The notes beneath the pieces were generated by a model. The model was not told the origin of the DNA. It did not search any database and was given only the letters and a program-made list of their open reading frames with translations. Position numbers and translations under genes: made by a program. This document shows, one piece after another, positions 1-6,842 of a stretch of DNA of 37,673 nucleotides; position 1 is the stretch's first letter, and every line of letters starts with the position of its first letter. The stretch lies in NCBI RefSeq assembly GCF_021699195.1, contig NZ_SSXE01000088.1, positions 1-37,673 on the forward strand, given 5' to 3'. Source of the stretch: Nonomuraea sp. MG754425 (lineage in GTDB: Bacteria; Actinomycetota; Actinomycetes; Streptosporangiales; Streptosporangiaceae).

Positions 1-43
1 CACGAGGCTGCCGCCCCTCGGCCCGCCGGCCGGCAGCCTCGTG
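1..43. terminator. Strong hairpin at window edge, possible bidirectional terminator
   Basis: CACGAGGCTGCCG (1-13) is a perfect reverse complement of CGGCAGCCTCGTG (31-43), giving a 13-bp stem with a 17-nt loop. There is no T-tract, as is common for actinomycete terminators. It lies downstream of the minus-strand hydrolase that stops at 122 and could also end a gene to the left of the window. The hairpin is seen directly; its role is inferred. Confidence 0.55.
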
Positions 44-121
44 GCCGCGCCGCCGGGGCGCGCGGATCACGATCGGGGCTGATCTCCCCGGCCGGAAGCG
101 ACATCCCCCAGCGCGGCGGTG

Positions 122-1030
122 TCACTGACGCCGGCTCGTGTCCTGATCCGGCGTCGTGATCCCGGGGAAGGCGAGGATGCGCTCGACGACCAGGTCAGGG
201 GCCTCGACGGGCAGCGCGTGACCGGTTTCGGGCACGATCTCCACCCGCCAGGACGGCGCGACGCCCGCCAGCCGCGCGGCCAGCGCCCCCGCGTCGTGCA
301 GCGCGCTGCGCGCGCCCAGCAGCACCTGCACGGGCACGGACAGCTCGCGCACCCGCTCGTCGGTGTAAGGGGGCGGGACGGGCAGCCGCCGGCGGAAGGA
401 TCGTCCGGCCCGCACCAGTCTCATCAGCTCGTCCTCGCGCAGCGTGCCGTTGCCCGCCGCGCCGGCCACCCGGTGCCGCCACGTGCGCGGAAGTGTGGCG
501 GCCAGCCCGCCGACGATGAGCCACCGCAGGAACCGCCCGCTCATCGGCGCGAAGCCGGCCGGGTCCACCAGTGTGAGCGCCGCGACCCGGCCGCCCCCGC
601 CGAGCTGCTGCTCCACGGCGACCCAGGCGCCGTACGAGGAGCCCACCAGGTGCGCACGTTCGGCCCCGACCTCGGCCAGGACGTCGGTGAGCCAGCCCCC
701 GACCTCGGCCCCGCTCGCGAGCGGCCGGGTCTGAACCGAGCGGCCGGGCTCGCCGAGCGGATCGAGGGCCAGGACCGGACGCTCAAGGGCCAGCGGCCCG
801 ACGTGGCGGTACCAGGCCAGCGCGTTCCCGCCGGAGCCCGCCAGCAGGACGACGGGATCGCCGCCGGCGGGCCCGGCCCGGAGCACGCGCACGCTGCCGG
901 CGCGGGTCTCCACCTCGGTGTCGTCCACCGGTACGGGCCACAACGCGCCGAGCGCCCGGCTGTAGGCGGCGTGGTACCGGGCACGGGCGGAGTCGCCGGT
1001 GAAGCTCGACGGCCGGTCGGGCACGCGCAT
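122..1030 (-). CDS. Alpha/beta-fold hydrolase
   Basis: A 302-residue protein of the alpha/beta-hydrolase superfamily, probably a cytosolic esterase- or lipase-like enzyme of unknown substrate. The nucleophile elbow G-S-S-Y-G places the catalytic Ser at about residue 132. The GNALAW segment near residue 70 fits the oxyanion-hole loop, and ETGHALP supplies the catalytic His at about 271. There is no signal peptide. The ATG at 1030 has a GAGG-type ribosome site a few bases upstream. The gene stands alone, divergent from the CYTH gene, with a 16-bp palindrome in its promoter region (1051-1066), so it is probably controlled by a TetR-like repressor that is not encoded here. Family assignment is firm; substrate and pathway are unknown. 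Confidence 0.85.
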   Translation of the reverse strand: MRVPDRPSSFTGDSARARYHAAYSRALGALWPVPVDDTEVETRAGSVRVLRAGPAGGDPVVLLAGSGGNALAWYRHVGPLALERPVLALDPLGEPGRSVQTRPLASGAEVGGWLTDVLAEVGAERAHLVGSSYGAWVAVEQQLGGGGRVAALTLVDPAGFAPMSGRFLRWLIVGGLAATLPRTWRHRVAGAAGNGTLREDELMRLVRAGRSFRRRLPVPPPYTDERVRELSVPVQVLLGARSALHDAGALAARLAGVAPSWRVEIVPETGHALPVEAPDLVVERILAFPGITTPDQDTSRRQ

Positions 1031-1050
1031 GATGACCTCATCTCGTTAAT

Positions 1051-1066
1051 GGATACAGTCGTATCC
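1051..1066. promoter_or_regulatory. Operator-like palindrome upstream of the hydrolase
   Basis: GGATAC (1051-1056), AGTC spacer, GTATCC (1061-1066): a perfect 6+4+6 inverted repeat in an AT-richer patch, 21-36 bases upstream of the hydrolase ATG on the minus strand. Length and position suit a dimeric TetR- or MarR-type repressor. No candidate regulator gene is adjacent. Confidence 0.5.
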
Positions 1067-1220
1067 TAACAAGGGGTGTGGCCGGCGAATCACCCGGATC
1101 CCTCGCGAAACGCCCTCCGCATCACCGGGCGCGCGGCGGCATCGGCGAAACCCGGCACCGCGCGCAGCCGCCACGCGAGATGCTGGCCCGACGTCCGTAC
1201 CCAGCCGTCAGGAGCAGCTC

Positions 1221-1784
1221 TTGGAGTACATCGAGGTCGAGCAGAAGTTCCGCCTCCTCAGCCCGGTGGACGACCTGAAGGCCGCCCTCGCCGAGCGCGG
1301 CGCCGGGGCCGGCGAGCCCACCCGGCAGGTGGACACCTACTTCAACTGCCCGCACCGGGACTTCCTCGACGGGCAGATCGTCTCCGAGTGGCTGCGGATC
1401 CGGGAGGAGGACGGGCGCGCGTCCCTGAACTTCAAGCGGTGGCATCCGCTGGAGGCGGCGATCAAGACGCACTGCGACGAGTACGAGAGTGTCGTCTCCG
1501 ACGTCACCGCCGTCCGGCTCACCCTCGCCGCCCTCGACTTCACCGAGCTGACCGTCGTGGACAAGACCCGCGAGGAATGGCACCTGGACGGCATCGCGCT
1601 GGCCTTCGACACCGTGGCCGGCCTCGGCGCCTTCGTCGAGTTCGAGTTCAAGGGCGAGGCCGGCGGCGCCGACGAGGCGAACGCGGCGATCACCGCCTTC
1701 ATCGACGGGCTGGACATCCGGCTCGGCGAGCGCATCCACGCGGGCTACCCCCACATGACCATGGGCCTGCACCCGGCAGGCTGA
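1221..1784 (+). CDS. CYTH-domain protein (class IV adenylate cyclase / thiamine triphosphatase family)
   Basis: A 187-residue protein with the CYTH signature E-x-E-x-K at the N-terminus (IEVEQKF) followed by charged strands such as WLRIREE, LNFKRW, KTREEW and VEFEFKG, which form the anionic tunnel of triphosphate tunnel enzymes. Known relatives hydrolyse thiamine triphosphate or inorganic tripolyphosphate, or cyclise ATP; which applies here cannot be told. The start is TTG 1221, chosen because AGGAG (1210-1214) lies six bases upstream and the E-x-E-x-K motif must lie at the N-terminus. It converges with the regulator remnant at 1794, only nine bases away. Confidence 0.85.
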   Translation: MEYIEVEQKFRLLSPVDDLKAALAERGAGAGEPTRQVDTYFNCPHRDFLDGQIVSEWLRIREEDGRASLNFKRWHPLEAAIKTHCDEYESVVSDVTAVRLTLAALDFTELTVVDKTREEWHLDGIALAFDTVAGLGAFVEFEFKGEAGGADEANAAITAFIDGLDIRLGERIHAGYPHMTMGLHPAG

Positions 1785-1793
1785 ACCGGCACC

Positions 1794-2092
1794 TCACACC
1801 CCCGCCCGCAACAGACGCAGGGCGGCCTCGGACGGCGACCCGGGTTCGGCCACGAACACCGCCAGCCGTTGCCCTGGGTCGTCCTGCACCCGGAACACCT
1901 CCTCCGCCAGCGTCAGCTCGCCGACCAGCGGATGACGGAACGTCACGGTGGCCGAGCGGCAGTCGCGCACCGGATGCCGGGCCCACAGCGTGGCGAACCG
2001 GGCGCTCTTCATCGTCAGTTCCCCCACCAGCCCGGCCAGGCCGAGATCGTCCGGCCACCGCCCGGCGGCCTTGCGCAGGTAGGCGGCCTGAT
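1794..2092 (-). pseudogene. 5'-truncated MmyB-type HTH regulator (C-terminal remnant)
   Basis: This minus-strand frame encodes only the last ~98 residues of an XRE/MmyB-type regulator: a helix AAYLRKAAGRWPDD, then LVGELTMKSARFATLWARH, FRHPLVGELTL and the closing AEPGSPSEAALRLL. These match the end of the conserved MmyB-like ligand-binding domain, which in full-length proteins (~280 aa) follows an N-terminal helix-turn-helix. Coding similarity ends near 2092, where the GC-rich frame runs into an AT-rich stretch and an in-frame TAG at 2103-2105. The HTH and most of the sensor domain are missing. A short ORF from GTG 2027 could be translated but would be a fragment. The truncation coincides with the AT-rich junction, which suggests recombination. 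Confidence 0.75.
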
Positions 2093-2226
2093 TTGTTATA
2101 ATCTATGACGTTAATCTCTTGCTTCAGCAATGTGACCCCATGGCACGTTGGAATGGCTTATAGCAGTTATGGGTGGGTTTAAGAGGATGGAGATGCTTCA
2201 ACGGGGCTCTTGCTGATATGTCGGAT
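2093..2226. other. AT-rich intergenic scar
   Basis: About 130 bases of markedly lower GC than any neighbour separate the truncated regulator from the GntR gene. It holds TATAAT (2097-2102) and a direct repeat of CTCTTGCT (2116-2123 and 2207-2214). No coding frame or recognisable IS end is visible. It may be an excision or recombination scar that now also carries the GntR promoter. Confidence 0.45.
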
Positions 2227-2250
2227 TGACGGTGTAGGTTATAACCGTCA
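2227..2250. promoter_or_regulatory. Nested palindromes, candidate GntR operator
   Basis: TGACGGT (2227-2233) and ACCGTCA (2244-2250) form a 7-bp inverted repeat with a 10-base spacer. A second perfect palindrome, GGTTATAACC (2237-2246), is nested in it. The site ends 19 bases before the GntR ATG (2270), a typical place for autoregulation by a GntR dimer. Symmetry is seen directly; the ligand protein is inferred. Confidence 0.55.
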
Positions 2251-2269
2251 CCGACGAGACGGGACTGCG

Positions 2270-2992
2270 ATGGGCGAATCAGCGGCTGAGCTCTACACCA
2301 CCAAGGCGGACTTCGCCTACCTGCGTGTCAAGGAGCTGATCCTGTCCGGGGCGCTGCTCCCCGGCTCCGTCATCGCGCAGGCGCAGCTCGCCAGGGAGAT
2401 CGGCATCAGCACCACGCCCCTGCGCGAGGCGCTGCGCCGGCTCAAGAGCGAGGGGCTGGTCGAGCTCGACGCCCACCGTGACGCCCGCGTCGCGCCCCTG
2501 GCCGCCGAGGAGGCTCGCGACCTGCTGGAACTGCGCCGGAGCCTGGACCCGCTGGCCGTCGCGCTGGCCGCCGAACGCCGCACCAAGGCCGACATCGTCG
2601 CCATGCGCGCCGCCCACGAGGGCCTCCAGCCGCTGCCCGGCAACCCCGCCTACGGGCAGTTCGTCATCCACCGTACGTTCCACCGCGCGCTCTACTCCGC
2701 CTCCCACAACGACCTGCTCATCCAGACCCTCGACGGCCTGTGGGACAAGGCCGACCGGTACCGCCGCCTCGCCCTGGAGGTCGAGCGCGACCAGGCGACC
2801 CGCGACAGCAAGGCCGCCCAGCACGAGGCCCTGCTCGAGTACGTGATCGCGGGCGACGCCGAGTCGGCCGCGGCGGTCATGCGCGAGCACATCGACACCA
2901 GCCTCGGCGCCCAGGCAGCCTGGCGGCTACGCAAACACCAGCCGGGCCCGGCCGCTTCGGGCGGTGCCGTCGAGGGCGAGGGCGATGCCTGA
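2270..2992 (+). CDS. GntR-family regulator with FCD domain
   Basis: A 240-residue regulator of the FadR/FCD branch. The N-terminal winged helix includes LAREIGISTTPLREALRRL and the wing LVELDAHRDARV. The C-terminal all-helical FCD ligand domain has DLLELRRSLDPLAVALAA, FHRALYSASHNDLL, QHEALLEYV and MREHI, whose His residues fit the metal/ligand pocket. The ATG at 2270 is preferred over in-frame starts upstream because it sits just past the operator and starts right before the DNA-binding domain. It overlaps the MFS gene by 8 bases and probably represses the operon in response to the transported or degraded acid. Family call is firm; effector unknown. Confidence 0.9.
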   Translation: MGESAAELYTTKADFAYLRVKELILSGALLPGSVIAQAQLAREIGISTTPLREALRRLKSEGLVELDAHRDARVAPLAAEEARDLLELRRSLDPLAVALAAERRTKADIVAMRAAHEGLQPLPGNPAYGQFVIHRTFHRALYSASHNDLLIQTLDGLWDKADRYRRLALEVERDQATRDSKAAQHEALLEYVIAGDAESAAAVMREHIDTSLGAQAAWRLRKHQPGPAASGGAVEGEGDA

Positions 2993-4139
2993 CTCCTGGC
3001 ATCGGCACGCCGTCCTGTTGTCCCACTCGGCCGGCACCCAGGTCATCACCTTCGTGCTGCGGCCGACCATGTCGTACCGCGCGATGGAGCTGGACGTGCC
3101 CCCGGCCTGGCTCGGCGTCCTCGGCGCCAGCTTCGCCCTCGCCCCGCTGCTGCTGGCCCTGCCCGCCGGGCACGCCGCCGACCGGTACGGCGAGCGCCGC
3201 ATGGCCGTCGCGGGCGCGCTGCTGCTCGCCGCCTCCGCCGTCGCCTTCACCGTGCTCGGTCACACCGTCGCCGGGCTGGTCGCGGCCGGGGTCCTGCTCG
3301 GCACCGGCCACCTGGGCAGCGTCATCGCCCAGCAGGCGCTGGTCGCCAACACCGCGCAACGCGGACGGCACGACACCGCCTTCGGCCACTACACCTTCGC
3401 CGCCTCCCTCGGCCAGGCCGCGGGCCCGCTGCTGATCGCCGCGTTCGGCGGCGCGGGGGCCATCCCCGACACCGGCCGCATCTTCGCCGCCTCCTGCGGC
3501 CTCGCCCTGGTGATCCTCGCGCTGTCGGCCGCGCTCCCGAGCCACCCGTCCGGCCGGGCCGCGGCGGACGACGGCGACCTGCGCACGCTGCTGCGCCTGC
3601 CCGGCCTCGCGCACGCCCTGCTGACCAGTTGCGTGGTGCTCGCCGCGGTGGACGTCACGCTCGCCTACCTGCCCGCGCTCGGGGCCGAGGTGGGCCTGAG
3701 CGCCGGGGCCGTGGGGCTGCTGCTCACGCTGCGCGGCCTGGCGTCCATGACCTCGCGCTTCTTCCTCGGACGCCTGTCGCGCGCGGTGGGCCGCCGCCGG
3801 CTGCTGGTCGTCAGCACGCTGGGCGCGGCCGTCGCCATGGTGCTCACGCCGGTGCCCATGCCGGTGTGGCTGCTCGCCGCGCTGCTCCTCGTCGTGGGCT
3901 TCGGCCTCGGCGTGGGCCAGCCGCTGACGATGTCCTGGCTGGCCGAGTCCGCCCCGCCGGGCATGCGCGGCCGGGCCATGTCGCTGCGGCTGGTCGGCAA
4001 CCGTACCGGCCAGCTCGTCATCCCGGGCGCGGCCGGTCTCATGGCGGCCGGTCTCGGCGCGGGCGGCGTCCTGTTCGTGACCGCGCTCAGCCTCGGCTGG
4101 GCCGGCGTGGCCGCCCGGCGGCTTCCCGTCGATCCGTAG
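2985..4139 (+). CDS. MFS transporter
   Basis: A 384-residue polytopic protein with about 11-12 hydrophobic segments and the MFS loop signature between helices 2 and 3 (GHAADRYGERRM). A second half-repeat begins around VTLAYLPALG, with RFFLGRLSRAVGRRR as the equivalent cytoplasmic loop. It probably moves a small organic solute by proton coupling. The ATG 2985 is chosen over GTG 2964 because it follows a GAGGGCGAG ribosome site and overlaps the regulator's stop (ATGCCTGA), indicating translational coupling. With the aldolase next door, an uptake role for a carboxylic acid is likely, but drug efflux cannot be excluded. Confidence 0.88.
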   Translation: MPDSWHRHAVLLSHSAGTQVITFVLRPTMSYRAMELDVPPAWLGVLGASFALAPLLLALPAGHAADRYGERRMAVAGALLLAASAVAFTVLGHTVAGLVAAGVLLGTGHLGSVIAQQALVANTAQRGRHDTAFGHYTFAASLGQAAGPLLIAAFGGAGAIPDTGRIFAASCGLALVILALSAALPSHPSGRAAADDGDLRTLLRLPGLAHALLTSCVVLAAVDVTLAYLPALGAEVGLSAGAVGLLLTLRGLASMTSRFFLGRLSRAVGRRRLLVVSTLGAAVAMVLTPVPMPVWLLAALLLVVGFGLGVGQPLTMSWLAESAPPGMRGRAMSLRLVGNRTGQLVIPGAAGLMAAGLGAGGVLFVTALSLGWAGVAARRLPVDP

Positions 4140-4154
4140 AGAGGGCTCTGCACC

Positions 4155-4631
4155 ATGACCATCGTCACCGCCGACCTGTACGACGAGCGCGGCGACCAGT
4201 TCGACTCCTGCGAGCTGCAACTGCGCCAGTACGGCGGCCGGCACGCCTTCGCCGGCCCCGTCGCGACCGTCCGCTGCCACGAGGACAACGCCCTGCTGAA
4301 GTCGGTGCTGTCGGAGCCCGGCGCGGGCCGCGTGCTGGTCGTGGACGGGGGCGGCTCCCTGCGCGCCGCCCTCATGGGCGACGTCATCGCCGGCCTGGCC
4401 GTGGCGAACGGCTGGGCCGGCGTGATCATCAACGGGGCCGTCCGCGACGTCGTCGCGCTGCGCGGGCTCGATCTGGGCGTCAAGGCGCTCGGCTCCAACC
4501 CCCGCAAGAGCGGCAAACAGCGCACTGGGGAACGCGACGTCACGCTCACCTTCGGCGGGGCCGCCTTCCACCCGGGCGCGGAACTCTTCTCCGACGACGA
4601 CGGCATCCTCGTGACCCGAGACCGGCGCTAG
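4155..4631 (+). CDS. RraA-like aldolase (4-hydroxy-4-methyl-2-oxoglutarate aldolase family)
   Basis: A 158-residue RraA/MenG-fold protein. VLVVDGGGSLRAALMGD and GVIINGAVRDV are the core motifs. Members with Arg-Asp (here R97-D98) act as class II, metal-dependent pyruvate aldolases or oxaloacetate decarboxylases, whereas E. coli RraA, the RNase E inhibitor, has lost the Asp. The KALGSNPRKSGKQ and GERDVTLTFGG segments are like plant and actinobacterial aldolase-type members. The acidic residue usually three positions after the Asp is not seen (RDVVAL), so activity is not certain. It starts 15 bases after the MFS stop with an AGAGAGGG ribosome site and completes the GntR-MFS-aldolase catabolic operon. 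Confidence 0.8.
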   Translation: MTIVTADLYDERGDQFDSCELQLRQYGGRHAFAGPVATVRCHEDNALLKSVLSEPGAGRVLVVDGGGSLRAALMGDVIAGLAVANGWAGVIINGAVRDVVALRGLDLGVKALGSNPRKSGKQRTGERDVTLTFGGAAFHPGAELFSDDDGILVTRDRR

Positions 4632-4669
4632 CCCCGCGACCGGCGCGGCGGACGCACGGCGGGAGCGGG

Positions 4670-5596
4670 TCAGGCGTCGTGGACGAGCAGGCTCCTCGCG
4701 GACTCCACGAAGTCGGCGACCAGCGGATCGCGGTCGCCGGCCCGGGCGGCGACGACCACCTGGCAGGGCTCGATCCCCTCGACGGGCACGGTGACGAGGT
4801 CGTCCCGGAGGGCGGCGCGGGTGTCGCCGGCGGGCACGAGGGCGATGGCCAGCCCGTCGGCGACCGCTTCGAGCTTGTCCTCGAACGTGTCGACGACCAT
4901 GGGACCGAGCGGGGCAGGGGCGCCGTCCGGGCGGGGGTCGAGCCGCCAGAACCCGGTCCACAGCGCGGCCATGCCGGCGCAGGCCACGAGCGGTTCGCCG
5001 GCGAAGTCGGCGGCGGTGACCGACTTCTCGCCGGCCAGCCGGTGGCCGGCGGGGACGAGGAGCGCCCGGGGCTCGTCGTACAGGACGGTCACGCGCAGGT
5101 CGTCGGCCGGGATGGGCAGCGGCGTCCGGGTGACGAGCGCGTCCACCCGGCCGTCGGGCAGGGCGCGGGTCTCGTCCCAGTCGAGGTGCCGGCCGCGGAC
5201 GTGGGCGTCGGGGTGGCGGCGGCGCAGGTCCCGCAGCGCGGGGGTGATGACGAGGTCCTCGACGTAGCCGATCGTGATCGTGCGCGCCGGGGCGGCGGAG
5301 CGGGCGGTGAGCGTCGCCTGCCGGGCGGTGTGCAGCAGCGCCTGCGCCTGCGGGAGGAAGGCCGCGCCGGCGGCGGTGAGGCGGCTGCCCTGGGGAGTGC
5401 GGTCCAGCAGTCGCACGCCGAGCACGTCCTCCAGCCGCTGGATCTGGCGGCTCAGCGACGGCTGGGCCAGGTGCAGCGCCGCGGCGGCGCGGGCGAAGTT
5501 CAGGTGCTCGGCCACGACCGTGAAGTAGCGCACCAGCCGCAGATCGAGATCGACGGCGGGCTCGGTGGGCGGCGGCGCGACGGCTGTATCGGACAT
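4670..5596 (-). CDS. LysR-family transcriptional regulator
   Basis: A 308-residue LTTR. The N-terminal winged HTH reads LRLVRYFTVVAEHLNFARAAAALHLAQPSLSRQIQRLE, followed by the linker helix and a periplasmic-binding-protein-like effector domain starting at about residue 90 (ARTITIGYVEDLV). The ATG at 5596 is preferred to the upstream in-frame ATG 5629 because AAGGTG lies five bases before it and the HTH begins soon after. It is divergent from the SDR gene, with a palindromic LTTR box between them, so it most likely controls that gene and itself. Confidence 0.92.
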   Translation of the reverse strand: MSDTAVAPPPTEPAVDLDLRLVRYFTVVAEHLNFARAAAALHLAQPSLSRQIQRLEDVLGVRLLDRTPQGSRLTAAGAAFLPQAQALLHTARQATLTARSAAPARTITIGYVEDLVITPALRDLRRRHPDAHVRGRHLDWDETRALPDGRVDALVTRTPLPIPADDLRVTVLYDEPRALLVPAGHRLAGEKSVTAADFAGEPLVACAGMAALWTGFWRLDPRPDGAPAPLGPMVVDTFEDKLEAVADGLAIALVPAGDTRAALRDDLVTVPVEGIEPCQVVVAARAGDRDPLVADFVESARSLLVHDA

Positions 5597-5661
5597 CTCT
5601 TCACCTTGTTCGTTATGCGGATCCTGCATGACGGGGTGCGGAACAGGTCTTGGACACCCAG

Positions 5662-5678
5662 GTCAACGCGGAGTTGAC
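5662..5678. promoter_or_regulatory. Candidate LysR binding site with overlapping -35
   Basis: GTCAAC (5662-5667), GCGGA, GTTGAC (5673-5678): a perfect 6+5+6 inverted repeat containing a T-N13-A core, the shape of an LTTR box. The right arm is also the -35-like TTGACT (5674-5679) facing the SDR gene. No clear -10 was found at the matching distance. It lies centrally in the 146-base divergent gap. Confidence 0.6.
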
Positions 5679-5742
5679 TGAAATCCGTCCCGCCGGGACA
5701 CGAAACCGGTTCTGAGATTTCCTGCGAAAGAGGTTGACCGAT

Positions 5743-6486
5743 ATGGGCAAGTACGAGGGCAAGAGCGTGGTGATCACCGGTGGCAGCAGCGGGTTCGGTC
5801 TGGCCACCGCGCGGCTGCTCGTGGACGAGGGCGCGCGCGTCCTGATCACGGGCCGCACCCAGTCCACCCTGGACGCCGCCCGCGACCTGCTCGGCGACCG
5901 CGCGATCGCCGTGCGCAGCGACGCGTCCTCGCCGGCCGACATCGACGCGCTGGCCGACCGGGTGAAGGCCGAGTTCGGCACGTTCGACGCCTTGTTCGCC
6001 AACGCCGGCGTCAACGGTTTCGCCCCCTTCGAGGCGACCACCGAAGAGCTGTTCGACCAGTTGATGGCCATCAACGCCAAGGGCCCGTACTTCACGGTGC
6101 AGCGGCTCGCCCCGCTGATCGCCGAGGGCGGCGGCGTCGTGCTCACCACCTCGGTGGCCAACGTGCTCGGCCTGCCCATGCTCAGCGCGTACGCCGCCAC
6201 CAAGGCCGCGCTGCGCTCCATGACCCGCAGCCTGGCCCGCGAACTCCTCCCGCGCAGGATCCGCGTCAACGCGGTCAGCCCCGGCCCGATCGACTCGGGC
6301 ATCCTGGAGAAGTCGATGCCCAAGGAGGCAGCCGACCAGACCAAGGCGCAGATGGCCGCCGACAATCCCATGCTCCGCCTGGGAACGCCGGCCGAGATCG
6401 CCAAGGCGGTCGTGTTCCTCGCCTTCGAGGCCACCTTCACCACCGGCGCCGAACTCGCCGTGGACGGCGGCGGCTCCCAGCTCTGA
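5743..6486 (+). CDS. SDR-family oxidoreductase
   Basis: A 247-residue classical short-chain dehydrogenase/reductase. The cofactor motif TGGSSGFG is at residues 12-19, NAG at 87-89, catalytic Ser at about 137, and Tyr150-x3-Lys154 in YAATK. A GR pair at residues 37-38 after the second strand favours NADP(H). The ATG 5743 is chosen; an in-frame TTG at 5734 directly abuts the AGAGG ribosome site and cannot use it. The gene is followed by a perfect 17-bp terminator hairpin, so it is monocistronic. Probably activated by the divergent LysR regulator. Substrate unknown. Confidence 0.92.
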   Translation: MGKYEGKSVVITGGSSGFGLATARLLVDEGARVLITGRTQSTLDAARDLLGDRAIAVRSDASSPADIDALADRVKAEFGTFDALFANAGVNGFAPFEATTEELFDQLMAINAKGPYFTVQRLAPLIAEGGGVVLTTSVANVLGLPMLSAYAATKAALRSMTRSLARELLPRRIRVNAVSPGPIDSGILEKSMPKEAADQTKAQMAADNPMLRLGTPAEIAKAVVFLAFEATFTTGAELAVDGGGSQL

Positions 6487-6842
6487 CGAGCGGGCGCGAG
6501 CGGGCCCGGGGGCGGGCCGTCCAGGAGGACGGCCCGCCCCCGGCACGTCACCGCCACCGATCGCGGTACGCGCGGTGCGCGGCGTGCCGTCGTCACGCGG
6601 CACCTTCTGCAAGGGGTTGTCCACCGAACTGGTCGTCCGGTCCGGCCCCAGCGACGTGACGGCAGTCGATTGACTCAAGAGCGTGGCCCGGCCCGGGGCT
6701 AACCTGTGAGCAGGAAACATCCGAACATGGAAGTAGAACGACGCGGATGCGCCGGTCGCCGGAGACGGCTGCCGCCGACCGCTGGACCTGCGAACCCCTT
6801 CGCGCCGACACGGCGCCGTCTCACTGAGCACCGGAGGAGTCC
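6487..6842. other. 356-base intergenic region
   Basis: The first part holds the SDR terminator (6506-6543). The rest, about 300 bases, contains no convincing gene. TTGACT (6670-6675) and TAACCT (6700-6705) resemble promoter hexamers but are 24 bases apart. The last bases carry the GGAGGAGT ribosome site of the regulator that starts at 6843. The promoter is presumably here but cannot be fixed by eye. Confidence 0.5.
6506..6543 (+). terminator. Perfect 17-bp terminator hairpin after the SDR gene
   Basis: CCGGGGGCGGGCCGTCC (6506-6522), loop AGGA, then its exact reverse complement (6527-6543). It begins 20 bases after the SDR stop. There is no U-tract, as is usual for actinomycete intrinsic terminators. 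Confidence 0.8.

Noticed and set aside
2093..2226. IS element or integrase attachment site in the AT-rich gap
   Set aside because: No terminal inverted repeats, transposase fragment or tRNA-like sequence could be seen; only an 8-bp direct repeat.
4155..4631. RNase E inhibitor RraA
   Set aside because: The Arg-Asp pair and the operon with GntR and MFS genes point to an aldolase-type member.
5734..5742. TTG 5734 as start of the SDR
   Set aside because: It directly touches the AGAGG ribosome site; the ATG at 5743 has proper spacing.
6670..6705. TTGACT and TAACCT as the promoter of the TPR regulator
   Set aside because: The spacer is 24 bases, too long to accept without data.
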